64,000 nt of DNA from the NCBI GenBank assembly GCA_020638655.1, contig JACKIC010000009.1, positions 62,001 to 126,000 on the forward strand. The letters run 5' to 3'. A model generated the notes under the pieces. That model was not told where the DNA came from. It was given only the letters and a program-made list of their open reading frames with translations, and ran no database searches. Of this stretch, positions 40,949 through 49,289 are shown piece after piece (the stretch's first letter is position 1; every line of letters starts with the position of its first letter). The translations under genes were made by a program, and so were the position numbers. Origin of the DNA: Planctomycetota bacterium. Its GTDB lineage: Bacteria > Planctomycetota > UBA1135 > UBA2386.

Positions 40949-43288
40949 ATGCCAGAACCCGAGACCGCCGAACGCCTGCTCGCCGACTCGCGGTGGCTGA
41001 CCAACCTGACGCGCCGCCTCGTCGGCGACGATCTGGCCGCCGATCTGCGCCAGGACGTCGCGCTCGCGGCGCTGCGGCAGCCGGTGACCGTGGGCCGCTC
41101 GTGGCTGGCGACCGTCGCGCACAACCTGGCCGTCACGCTCCGGCGCCGCCGAACGGCCGAGCGCCGCCGCGCCGAGGAGCTGCCCGCGCCGGAGCCCGCA
41201 CCTTCGCCAGCCGAACTGGTCGCGACCGCCGAGCTGCAGCAGCGCGCCGTCGCCGCCGTGTTGGCGCTGCCCGAGGCGCAGCGCGACACCGTGCTGATGC
41301 GGTTCCTCGAGGGCCTTTCCGTGCAGGCCACCGCGGCGGCGATGGGCGTCCCCGCGGAGACGGTGCGCACCCGGCAGCGCCGCGCGCTGGCGACGCTACG
41401 CAACCAGCTGGCACCGGCGCCACGGCGGCGCGCCTTCGTCGTTCCCTTGTGGTCCTCGCTCTCGTGGGGCAGCGTCATGAAGACCAAGCACGCCGCGATC
41501 GCGGCCGCACTCGCGCTCTTGTGGCTCTCCTACGCGCTCTGGCCACCGGCGAACGAACCACCCGTCGAGGTCCGCTCGGGCGCGTCGATCGAGACCGGGT
41601 CGCTGGTCGGCGCCGCATCGAACCAGGCGGTCGAAACGACGCCGGAGCGAAGCGAGCCGGCGCAGACCGTCGCGGGTGAAGGCCAACTCGAACCCGGATC
41701 GGCCGAGCTCCGGTTCTTCTGGCGCGGCACGGAGCTGCCGGCGCCGTCGCTGCAGCTGTGGTGGCGCTCCGAGCTGGACGCTCCCGGCCGGCTGCATCGC
41801 GTCTACGCCGACGATCGAGGCGTGCTGCGCATTCCCGAGCTGACACCTGGTCGGTACGAGGTGCAGTGGATGGGGCCGAGCCGGTCCTTCGAAGTCGTCA
41901 GCAGCACACAGACCCGGCTGTCGATCGAGGTCGCGCCGGCGATCCACGTCCAGGGCCACGTCGTCGACGCGAGCGGCCGCGGCGTCGCCGGCGCGACGGT
42001 GTTCGTGCAGGGCGACGCCGACGAAGACCCGGTGCCGCGGTTCGTCGCCACGGCCGACGAAGGCGGCGTCTTCCGCGCCCGCACCGATCGCGGGGGGTGG
42101 TGTTGGGCCCGCGCCCCGGGCCACGCCGCCAGCGCGCTCGAGCCGCTGCGCCCCGACACCCCCCGGCTGCGCCTGGTGCTCGACGGCCCCGGCGAGCGCG
42201 TTCGCGGCACGGTGCGCACGGCCACCGGCGCGCCCGCCATCGCGGCCAAGGTGACGATCCTGGCCACCGAACCGCGCGACCGGCGCGCGGTGCCCGTCGT
42301 CGTGGTCACCGACGCAGCCGGCGCCTTCGCCTGCGACGAACTGCGCCCCGGCCCGCACCTGCTGTTCGCCAGCGCGCCCGATCACGCGCCCCGGTGTGAA
42401 CCGTTCGTGGTGGTCGCCGGCCAGGAACAGGATCGAATCGTGCAGCTCGATCGCGGTGGCACCCTGCAAGGCACGGTGCGGTCTTCGGGCGGCGGCGACG
42501 TCGTGGTGCTGATCCGCGTGGAGGTCTCGCTGCCTCTCGCGGGCGAAGCGAACCTGGAGTCGTTGGCAGCGATCCGCCAGGCGACGCAGCGCCTCACCTG
42601 GACCCGCGACGGCCGCTACCAACTCGACGGCCTGCCGTCCGGAACCCTGCGCGTGCAGGCCCAGGCGCACGACCACGTCGCGGTCACCAGGGTCGTGGAG
42701 GTGCGCGCCGGCGAGTCCCTGAGCTGCGACTTCGTCCTGCCCCAGGGCCACGCGTTGCGCGGCCGGCTGCTCGACGCCGAGGGCCACGGCATCGGCGGTT
42801 GGAACGTGAGCGCGTGGACGACACCCGGCGGGCCGCCCGCCCTGACGAACACCGACGCGGACGGGTCGTTCGTGCTCGGCGGACTCGACGCCGACACGTG
42901 CACGGTGATGGCCCGCTCCCGGGGCGACGACACCAGGTGGCTGGCCACACACGCCCAGAACGTCCCGCTCGACGGCGACGAGTTGCAGCTGCGCACGCTC
43001 GCGGCGGCCGACGGCGGCGCGGTCTGCGGCAGCCTGATCCTGCCGGCGGGTGCAAACCCGCTGCACTTCCAGGTGTCGCTGTTGCCGATCGGCGCCGACG
43101 ACGAGCTGCGACAGACGTTCCGGCCCCGGAAGGACGGCACGTTCGCCGCCGGGCCGGTGCAGCCGGGCGGCTACACGGTCGAGATCTGGCGCAACGGGGC
43201 CAGGATCGTCGAGTTGGGCCAGCACGAACTCGGCGCCGGCCTGCGCACCGATGTCGGCCGCGTCGTCGTGCCGACCGGCGGGCGCTGA
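40949..43288 (+). CDS. ECF sigma factor fused to a transmembrane segment and exported CarboxypepD-like domains
   Basis: One uninterrupted 779-codon frame encodes two kinds of protein. Residues about 10-75 resemble sigma region 2 (DLRQDVALAALRQP, WLATVAHNLAVTLRRRR). Residues 95-153 are region 4 (LPEAQRDTVLMRFLEGLS then VQATAAAMGVPAETVRTRQRRAL, a helix-turn-helix). One hydrophobic segment at about 182-198 follows. The remaining 570 residues are exported beta-sandwich modules of carboxypeptidase-regulatory type (GHVVDASGRGVAGATVFV, LLDAEGHGIGGWNVSAW). The sigma part would be tethered at the inner face of the membrane. An internal ATG at the junction (MKTKHAAIAA) could allow a separate product. 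Confidence 0.85.
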   Translation: MPEPETAERLLADSRWLTNLTRRLVGDDLAADLRQDVALAALRQPVTVGRSWLATVAHNLAVTLRRRRTAERRRAEELPAPEPAPSPAELVATAELQQRAVAAVLALPEAQRDTVLMRFLEGLSVQATAAAMGVPAETVRTRQRRALATLRNQLAPAPRRRAFVVPLWSSLSWGSVMKTKHAAIAAALALLWLSYALWPPANEPPVEVRSGASIETGSLVGAASNQAVETTPERSEPAQTVAGEGQLEPGSAELRFFWRGTELPAPSLQLWWRSELDAPGRLHRVYADDRGVLRIPELTPGRYEVQWMGPSRSFEVVSSTQTRLSIEVAPAIHVQGHVVDASGRGVAGATVFVQGDADEDPVPRFVATADEGGVFRARTDRGGWCWARAPGHAASALEPLRPDTPRLRLVLDGPGERVRGTVRTATGAPAIAAKVTILATEPRDRRAVPVVVVTDAAGAFACDELRPGPHLLFASAPDHAPRCEPFVVVAGQEQDRIVQLDRGGTLQGTVRSSGGGDVVVLIRVEVSLPLAGEANLESLAAIRQATQRLTWTRDGRYQLDGLPSGTLRVQAQAHDHVAVTRVVEVRAGESLSCDFVLPQGHALRGRLLDAEGHGIGGWNVSAWTTPGGPPALTNTDADGSFVLGGLDADTCTVMARSRGDDTRWLATHAQNVPLDGDELQLRTLAAADGGAVCGSLILPAGANPLHFQVSLLPIGADDELRQTFRPRKDGTFAAGPVQPGGYTVEIWRNGARIVELGQHELGAGLRTDVGRVVVPTGGR

Positions 43289-43305
43289 AGCTCCGGTCCA
43301 CGGTC

Positions 43306-43350
43306 CGCAGGCCGGGAACCTGCGATTCGCGGGAATCCGTGTCGGTTTTT
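43306..43350 (+). terminator. possible terminator after the sigma fusion gene
   Basis: CGCAGG/CCTGCG (43306-43324) and GATTC/GAATC (43324-43337) form small hairpins followed by GTCGG and five T residues (43346-43350). A T run is rare in this DNA, which favours a terminator even though the spacing is longer than ideal. Confidence 0.4.
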
Positions 43351-43365
43351 GCGGACTCCTGGGGA

Positions 43366-44022
43366 ATGGAGCACAGGTCCGGTTCGGGTCTGCGACCGCG
43401 CGGAACTCGACCGACTCGGCCCCGCGAACGCGACCGGCCGCCTCCTCTCCGACCCGACCCGCGTCCCACCGGACGCCCAACAACGATCGCCGATTCCCTG
43501 CAACTCAGCCGCAAGCACGCAGTTCGCGCAGCCCTCGTCGCCGCGTTCACCCTCGCCGCCGCCGCGCCGGGCCGTGCCCAGGCCACCCCGATCGTCAGCG
43601 GGCACCTGAAGGGCGGACCGACGCCGGCCGCCCAGTCCCCGTCGATCATCGACCTGACCATCCACCTGGTCGAACTGCCGGACGGCTCGCTCGTCGGCGG
43701 CGGCCGGAGCACCAAGCAGGACATCAACTCCTGGTTCCGCTTCGAACTGACCTCCTACGTGTTCCTCGGCGACACGCTGTTCGCGGCGGGTCCCGTCACC
43801 GCGGTGCACGCCACGCAGGGCGCCTGGGAGGTCGGCGACACCTACTTCGTGGCCGTGAAGGACAACGGCGACGGCAACGGTCCCGTGATGGACGAGTTCA
43901 TCGAGGGCCGGGTGCCTGCCTCGTACGGCCCGATGACCATCCAGCAGATCCTCGCGATCGTCGGCCCGCCGCCGCCCGCGTTCTTCCGGCAGGGCATCAG
44001 CGGCAACCTCACGCTGCACTGA
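43366..44022 (+). CDS. small exported protein of unknown function
   Basis: The frame from ATG 43366 gives 218 residues. The first 47 or so are Arg/Pro-rich and unlike a protein domain. A clear export signal follows (KHAVRAALVAAFTLAAAAPGRAQA), then about 145 residues rich in beta strands with an acidic KDNGDGNGPVMDE loop. There is no ATG or GTG close to the signal, so the true start is unresolved; a rare start near 43498 is possible. I recognise no family. It converges with the serine ammonia-lyase gene. Confidence 0.55.
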   Translation: MEHRSGSGLRPRGTRPTRPRERDRPPPLRPDPRPTGRPTTIADSLQLSRKHAVRAALVAAFTLAAAAPGRAQATPIVSGHLKGGPTPAAQSPSIIDLTIHLVELPDGSLVGGGRSTKQDINSWFRFELTSYVFLGDTLFAAGPVTAVHATQGAWEVGDTYFVAVKDNGDGNGPVMDEFIEGRVPASYGPMTIQQILAIVGPPPPAFFRQGISGNLTLH

Positions 44023-44048
44023 GAGGCCAGCCTCGAACCGAGGTCCAC

Positions 44049-45608
44049 CTACCCGCAGCTGCCGCAGCCCCCGCCGCCGCACAACCGCGCCTCGATCGCT
44101 TTGCTGGTCGGCGAGATCGACAAACCGCCGAGCGCCGTGCAGCGCAGTTCGCGCGCCATGTTCTCGCTGATCTGGCGGTGTGCGTCGAGCACCTCGTCGA
44201 GCGGGATCAGGTGGTCGTAGCCGGCCAGCGCGATGTTGGCGCAGGCGAAGGCGTTGGCGGCGCCGGCGATGTTGCGGCCCAGGCACGGCGCCTCGACACG
44301 GTTGGCGATCGGGTCGCAGACGAGGCCGAGCACGTTCTGCAGCGCGTGGCTCGCCGCCGACAGGCCCTGTGCGGCGTTGCCGCCCTGCAGTTCGACCAAC
44401 GCGGCGGCGGCCATCGCCGCGCCCGCGCCGGTCTCCGCCTGGCAGCCGCCGACCTCGGCCGCGAAGCTCGACCGCGTCGCCGTGAACACGCCGATCAAGC
44501 CCGCGGCGAGCATCGCGCGCAGGGTCACGTCGTCGGCGCAACCCAACACCTCCGCGGCGGCGAGGCACGTCGCCGGGAACGTCGCGCACGAGCCCGCGGT
44601 CGGCGCGGCGACGATCACCCCCATCGAGCTCTTCACCTCCATCAGCGCGGTGACGTAGAGGATCGCGCGGTTGAGGATGCCGCCGTCGAGCAGCTCGCCG
44701 CGGTCGAGCATCGCCGCGAAGCGGTGGCTCTGCCGCGGCAGGATGCGGTCCTGGTATTCGGTGCCCGTGAGCCCCTGCTTCACGCCACCGCGCACGATCG
44801 CGAGGATCTTCGCCATCTGCGCGAGCACTGCGTCTTCGCTGAGGCCGCCGCGCGCGCATTCGTAGTCGAGCGCGAAGTCCGACAGCTTGCGCGTCCGGGG
44901 GTCGGCGGTCTCGACCATCTCACCCGCGTGCAGGAACGGCACCTTCATGCCCTTGCGCGACAACACCGGCATCACCGGGTGGAGGCGCCGCACGCGGGTC
45001 ACGGCCGGCAAGGCCGCCAGCACGATGTCGTCGACGAAGGCCTGCGCCTCGACGACGATGCGCGGCCCGGACGTCGTCACCTCGGCGGCGGTCGCCGCCA
45101 GGCGCGCCGCCACGTCGCCGACGTCGCCGGAAACGTCGAGCACGGTGACGAAGCAATCGCCGTAGAGGGTCACCGCGCTGCCATCGATCTCGACGACCTC
45201 GATCATGCCGCCACCCGTCGACAGCGCGACCAGCCGGTGCTCCACCCCGCCCTTGTGCAGCGTGAGGCGGTAGGTGTTGGGGTGCGGGTCGTGCAGCGTC
45301 GCGATCTCGATCGACAGCTCGATGCCCGCCGCGCGCAGCGCCGCGGCCGATTGCGGCAACCGTTCGTCATCCGCCGCCCAGCCGAGCAGCCCGCCGAACA
45401 GCCCCATGTCCGAACCCTGGCTCTCGTGCGTGGTCGCCAACGAGCCTTCGGTGTCGAACTCGACCAGCACGCGCTCGGGGTCACCGCCGCACAGATCGCG
45501 CGCGAGCCGGCCGATGCGCACCGAGGCGGCGCTGTGCGAGCTCGACGGTCCGCGCATCACGGGACCGACGACGTCGTTGAAGATGCTGGGCGGCAGGTTG
45601 GCGGGCAT
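44049..45608 (-). CDS. L-serine ammonia-lyase, iron-sulfur type, single chain
   Basis: The 519-residue enzyme deaminates L-serine to pyruvate. The N-terminal half corresponds to the beta subunit (VGPVMRGPSSSHSAASVRIG, the SSSHTA-like substrate motif). The C-terminal half is the alpha part with its Fe-S cysteines in PTAGSCATFP, VGGCQAETGAG and EAPCLGRN. Many bacteria split these into SdaAB and SdaAA; here they are fused. The chain ends in an unusual Cys/Gly tail LCGGGGCGSCG. In the Legionella enzyme a C-terminal cysteine enters the active site, so the tail may matter. A GATACT box lies 9 nt before the ATG. Confidence 0.93.
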   Translation of the reverse strand: MPANLPPSIFNDVVGPVMRGPSSSHSAASVRIGRLARDLCGGDPERVLVEFDTEGSLATTHESQGSDMGLFGGLLGWAADDERLPQSAAALRAAGIELSIEIATLHDPHPNTYRLTLHKGGVEHRLVALSTGGGMIEVVEIDGSAVTLYGDCFVTVLDVSGDVGDVAARLAATAAEVTTSGPRIVVEAQAFVDDIVLAALPAVTRVRRLHPVMPVLSRKGMKVPFLHAGEMVETADPRTRKLSDFALDYECARGGLSEDAVLAQMAKILAIVRGGVKQGLTGTEYQDRILPRQSHRFAAMLDRGELLDGGILNRAILYVTALMEVKSSMGVIVAAPTAGSCATFPATCLAAAEVLGCADDVTLRAMLAAGLIGVFTATRSSFAAEVGGCQAETGAGAAMAAAALVELQGGNAAQGLSAASHALQNVLGLVCDPIANRVEAPCLGRNIAGAANAFACANIALAGYDHLIPLDEVLDAHRQISENMARELRCTALGGLSISPTSKAIEARLCGGGGCGSCG

Positions 45609-45738
45609 GGGGCGCCGAGTATCGCGCGCCCGGTGCGGTTCGAAGCGATGAATCGCCGGCCCCGCGAAACGGCCCGACGGTATTGGGGCCCCGAGACGCA
45701 CGAATCTGCGCCGCGGGCGCCACTGGACATGAGGGCCC

Positions 45739-46773
45739 ATGCCGACGCCTTTCGACGACCTCTTCCATTACGTGTTCCAGCACGTGTGGCACGCGCAGCA
45801 ACTGCTGCGGTGCCTCCTGCCGCCGGTTTTGGTCGGGGCAATCGACTGGGTCACCCTGCGCGGCGCGACCGAGAAGGTCCACGACGAGACGCTCCGCCAA
45901 CGCGTCACGGACGTGTTGTTCGCCGTCGACCTCGTCCGCGGCGGGTCGCTGTGTCTGCTCCTCGAGCACAAGAGCCACCTCGACCCCGATCTCCACCGGC
46001 AGCTGCTGCGCTACTCCGTGCGGCTCCACGACCTGCCACCGGGCCCGGGAGACGACCTGCCCGTCGGCGTCCTGCCGATCGTAGTGCACCACGGCGAACC
46101 TGGAGCGGCACCGGCGGCGCGACCGACGACGGCAGCCGAACGCGCGATCGCCGCGCTCCAGCCGGACGTTCCGTTCGTGCTCGACGACCTGCGGTCGTCC
46201 GACGAAGACCGGCTCAGAGAACGTGGACTCACCGCGCTGGCGACACTCACCCTCTTGTGCCTTGCCCACCTCCGCAGCGCCGGTCCGGCCGAAACCCTGG
46301 CCAGCCTGCACCGCTGGAGCGACCTGCTGCGCGCCGCCGACGGCGACCCCCACCCGCCAGGCGGCGCCCAGGCCGTGCGCGCGATCTGCTGGTATGTTCT
46401 GCGCGTCACCGAGGTCGATGCGCGCGACCTGCAAGCGACCTTCGAAGCCATCCTGCACCGACCTGAGGACCAAGTCATGGGAACACTCGACCGCATGCTG
46501 CGCGAACAGCACGACCAAGGCCTGATCGAGGGCGAAGCCAAGGGAGAAGCCAAGGGCCAGGCCAAGGGGCTCGCCGAGGGCCAGGCCAAGGGGCTAGTCG
46601 AGGGTGAGACCAGAGGCCTGCGGCTCGCCCTGCGCAAGGTGCTGCAGAGGCGCTTCGGCGATCTCTCCCCGGCCGCCACCGAGCGCCTAGATCGCGGCGA
46701 CCGGCAGCAACTGCAGCAGTGGACCGAACGCGTGCTCGACGTCGCCAGCGCCGACGAGCTGTTCACCGGCTGA
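45739..46773 (+). CDS. Rpn-family recombination-promoting nuclease / PD-(D/E)XK transposase-like protein
   Basis: The 344 residues fit the Rpn/YhgA-like family: an N-terminal FDDLFHYVFQH start and a nuclease core with VTDVLFAVDL then LLLEHKSH, supplying the D...ExK residues. A helical middle follows, then a C-terminal tract of eight four-residue repeats (AKGx type), then an amphipathic tail. E. coli Rpn proteins are DNA endonucleases that promote recA-independent recombination and have variable repeat tails. The gene is flanked by unrelated metabolic genes and shows no terminal repeats. Confidence 0.82.
   Translation: MPTPFDDLFHYVFQHVWHAQQLLRCLLPPVLVGAIDWVTLRGATEKVHDETLRQRVTDVLFAVDLVRGGSLCLLLEHKSHLDPDLHRQLLRYSVRLHDLPPGPGDDLPVGVLPIVVHHGEPGAAPAARPTTAAERAIAALQPDVPFVLDDLRSSDEDRLRERGLTALATLTLLCLAHLRSAGPAETLASLHRWSDLLRAADGDPHPPGGAQAVRAICWYVLRVTEVDARDLQATFEAILHRPEDQVMGTLDRMLREQHDQGLIEGEAKGEAKGQAKGLAEGQAKGLVEGETRGLRLALRKVLQRRFGDLSPAATERLDRGDRQQLQQWTERVLDVASADELFTG
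46528..46620 (+). repeat. 12-bp tandem repeats inside the Rpn-like gene
   Basis: GAAGCCAAGGGA, GAAGCCAAGGGC, CAGGCCAAGGGG and related 12-mers follow one another, encoding EAKG-, QAKG-, LAEG- and LVEG-type tetrapeptides. In-frame slippage here would change repeat number without breaking the gene, as is known for this family. Confidence 0.75.
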
Positions 46774-46788
46774 CCGCCGGCCCATCAC

Positions 46789-47805
46789 TCAACGATACGC
46801 GGCGGGCGGCTTGGGCACGACGCCGAGCTTCGCGTAGTCGAAGCCGCTCGGCAGCGGCTCGTAGGGCCCGACGAGGTCGACGTCGGCGTCCGGCACGATC
46901 CGGTCCTCGAGACCCAGGCACCAGTAGACCGCGTTGACGGTCAGTCGCCGCACGCCGGCGCTCTGGTAGTCGCGCGCGCTGCCCATGGTGACGTGAAAAA
47001 CGCGCGCCGGCGCGCCGCCGTTGCCGGTCCAGGTCTTGGTCCACGCGATCGGCAGCGCCTCCTTGTCGGTGTTCGGCGCATCGTCGTGGCCGCGGCCGAC
47101 GAGCGGCTGGCCGAGCACCAGCGCGGTGCAGTCCGCGGGCAGCGACTGACCCTCGGGGTAGGTGCGGTAGACGTCCGAGGGCCCCCACACGTCGTCGACG
47201 CCGCGCAGGATCGGGTGGTCCTTGTGCGCGTCGACCAGCAGGCCGCGCGTCGCCTCGTGGTGCCAGCCGCCGTGGTGCGCGCGGAACGTGCCGCCGAGCA
47301 CGTCCTCGCCGAAGCGCACCTTCTTGCCGCCGACCTCGTACGGGAACGGCCCCGAGAAGCCGTGGTTGGCGGTGCGGATCGCGAGCAGCGGCTTACCCGA
47401 GTCGAGGTAGTCGAAGAAGCACTGCAGCTGCTGGGGCGGCAGCGTCATGAAGCGGCTGAACAGGATCAGCAGATCCGCGGAGCGCAGGTGCTCGAGGCCC
47501 GGGATGTCGTGGTGGCCGCCGTCCTCGGGCGGGGTCTTCTGCGTCGGATCGACGAGGCCCTGCGCGTTCTGCGCGAACAACACGGTGCAGTCGAAGCCGT
47601 GCCGCGCCGACAGCAGGCGCGCGAGCATCGGCAGCGCCTGTTCGCTGCGATACTCCTGCTCGGCGGCGATCAGCACGATGTGCTTGCCGCGGCCGGGGCC
47701 GTCGCCGCCGGGGTAGGTGAGCCAGCGCGGGTCGTCGGGCACGGGATGGTTGTGCGTCGCACAGCCGGCGAGCAGCAGGCACGCGGCGACGAGGGACCTG
47801 GTCAT
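46789..47805 (-). CDS. ThuA-like lipoprotein
   Basis: The 338 residues begin with a lipoprotein signal (LVAACLLLAGC). The rest is a ThuA/glutamine-amidotransferase-like fold: KHIVLIAAEQEYRSEQALPMLARLL, LLILFSRFMTLPPQQLQCFFDYLDSGKPLLAIRTANHGF, then FRAHHGGWHHEA and VFHVTMGSARDYQSAGVRRL. The family often occurs with secreted dehydrogenases; a carbohydrate-linked role is presumed. Its ATG shares a base with the stop of the upstream gene, so it is the third member of the cytochrome operon. Confidence 0.85.
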   Translation of the reverse strand: MTRSLVAACLLLAGCATHNHPVPDDPRWLTYPGGDGPGRGKHIVLIAAEQEYRSEQALPMLARLLSARHGFDCTVLFAQNAQGLVDPTQKTPPEDGGHHDIPGLEHLRSADLLILFSRFMTLPPQQLQCFFDYLDSGKPLLAIRTANHGFSGPFPYEVGGKKVRFGEDVLGGTFRAHHGGWHHEATRGLLVDAHKDHPILRGVDDVWGPSDVYRTYPEGQSLPADCTALVLGQPLVGRGHDDAPNTDKEALPIAWTKTWTGNGGAPARVFHVTMGSARDYQSAGVRRLTVNAVYWCLGLEDRIVPDADVDLVGPYEPLPSGFDYAKLGVVPKPPAAYR

Positions 47806-49289
47806 CACTTCGGGATCCGGTTGAGGGTGTAGTAGGCCTTGGTGTGCACGAGCGGCGCGCCGCCGCGGTCCGTGACGCCCGTGAAATCGAACTCGTGCAC
47901 GTGGCCCGGCACGAGGCCGTCGACGACGAGGTGCACGCTGCGCCCGTCCGCCGCGACCGCCGCCGCGGTCACGCGCGGCGTGGTCCGGTCGACCTCGGGA
48001 CTGCCATAGCCCTGCTGGAACACGTGCGTGTAGCTGAGCAGGCGGTAGTGCTCGGGTGCGCCCGCGCTCGCAGGATCCACCGGCAACGTGAACGTCACCA
48101 GGAAACCGTCGGGCCGCGCGCTGATGCGTTCGATCTCGAACGGCGTCGCGCCGGTCCACTCGAGCCGTTCGAGCACGTAGCTGCGGTTGCCGCGCACGGG
48201 CCAGCCGCGGTTGGTGCCGCCCGTGATCAGGTACCCCTTCGGCGAGAACTCACACGCGAGGATGCCGTTGCCGAGCCCTTCGCGGAACGGGTAACACGCG
48301 CCCTGCCAGACTCCGTCCACGAGCTCCGTCGTCGCGCGCATCACGCACGACAGGCTGTAGTCGCCGAGGAACAGCTGCCCCGCGAACGGTCCGAAGCGCC
48401 CCTCGGTGTCGTCGACGCGGAACGTCGTGATCGACTGGCCCATCTTGCGGTACGGAAACACCACCGCGTACGGCACGAGCTCGGGGATGCGTTCGCACTC
48501 GGTGACGAGCCGCGACTGGCTTTTGGGCACCGCGGGCGTCGGACCGAGCTCCTTGCCGAGCGGCAGGTCGTAGGCGGGAAAGCACACCGGGTGGCCCATG
48601 AAGCCGCCGGGCCGCAGGTGCTTGAGCGAGCACGAGCCGTTCCAGGGACCCTGGCTCTCGGCGTAGAACATCACACCGTGCTCGTTGGGCGCGACGCCGC
48701 CGGCGCTGCGGATGCCGCTCGCGATCGGGATCGAGCGCCCGTCGGCCGTGATCCGGAACGCCCAGCCGCGGTAGTCGGCCTTGTAGTAGTACGACTCGGA
48801 CAGGCCGAGCACGACCGTGACGCTGCCGTCGGGCTGCACCGGCGAGCCCCACGCGAACTCGTGATAGTTGGCGAAGCCCCAGACGTCGCTGAGGTTCTCG
48901 AAGCGATCGGCGCGGCCGTCGCCGTCGCGGTCGGTGATGCGCGTCAGCTCGGTCTGCTGCGTGACGTAGAACGCGCCGTCGCGGTAGCCGAGCCCGAGCA
49001 CCTCGTCGAGGCCCGTCGCGAAGCGCTGCACGGTCGGCGCCGGGATCTCCTCGAACGCGCCCGTGATCAGCAGGATCTCGCCGCGGCGCGTACCGACTGC
49101 GAGCCGGCCGTCGGGCAGCACGCAGAAGCTGCCGGCCTCCAGACACAGCTCGCGCGGCAGCGGCAGCTCGACGACGCGGTAGTAGGCGGCCTCGGCGTGC
49201 TCGGTGCCCCAGGTGTCGCCGAGCTCCTGGGCCGGCAGACACGTGGCCAGCGCGGGCGCGGCGAGCGACGTGATCAGCCGGCGGTTCAC
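47805..49289 (-). CDS. secreted dehydrogenase-like six-bladed beta-propeller
   Basis: The 494 residues have a short signal peptide (RRLITSLAAPALATCLPAQ). The propeller resembles the soluble glucose/sorbosone dehydrogenase fold: FCVLPDGRLAVGTRRGEILLITG, ITDRDGDGRADRFENLSD, GFANYHEFAWGSPVQPDG, GVAPNEHGVMFYAESQG. The last 100 residues form an Ig-like domain. It begins with GTG overlapping the cytochrome gene stop, with GAGGAA upstream. It probably passes electrons to the multihaem cytochrome encoded just before it. Confidence 0.85.
   Translation of the reverse strand: MNRRLITSLAAPALATCLPAQELGDTWGTEHAEAAYYRVVELPLPRELCLEAGSFCVLPDGRLAVGTRRGEILLITGAFEEIPAPTVQRFATGLDEVLGLGYRDGAFYVTQQTELTRITDRDGDGRADRFENLSDVWGFANYHEFAWGSPVQPDGSVTVVLGLSESYYYKADYRGWAFRITADGRSIPIASGIRSAGGVAPNEHGVMFYAESQGPWNGSCSLKHLRPGGFMGHPVCFPAYDLPLGKELGPTPAVPKSQSRLVTECERIPELVPYAVVFPYRKMGQSITTFRVDDTEGRFGPFAGQLFLGDYSLSCVMRATTELVDGVWQGACYPFREGLGNGILACEFSPKGYLITGGTNRGWPVRGNRSYVLERLEWTGATPFEIERISARPDGFLVTFTLPVDPASAGAPEHYRLLSYTHVFQQGYGSPEVDRTTPRVTAAAVAADGRSVHLVVDGLVPGHVHEFDFTGVTDRGGAPLVHTKAYYTLNRIPK

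Noticed and set aside
39233..44022. A natural-product gene cluster around the ATP-grasp ligase
   Set aside because: No precursor peptide, transporter or tailoring enzyme lies beside it. The neighbours are a cytochrome protein and a sigma-factor fusion.
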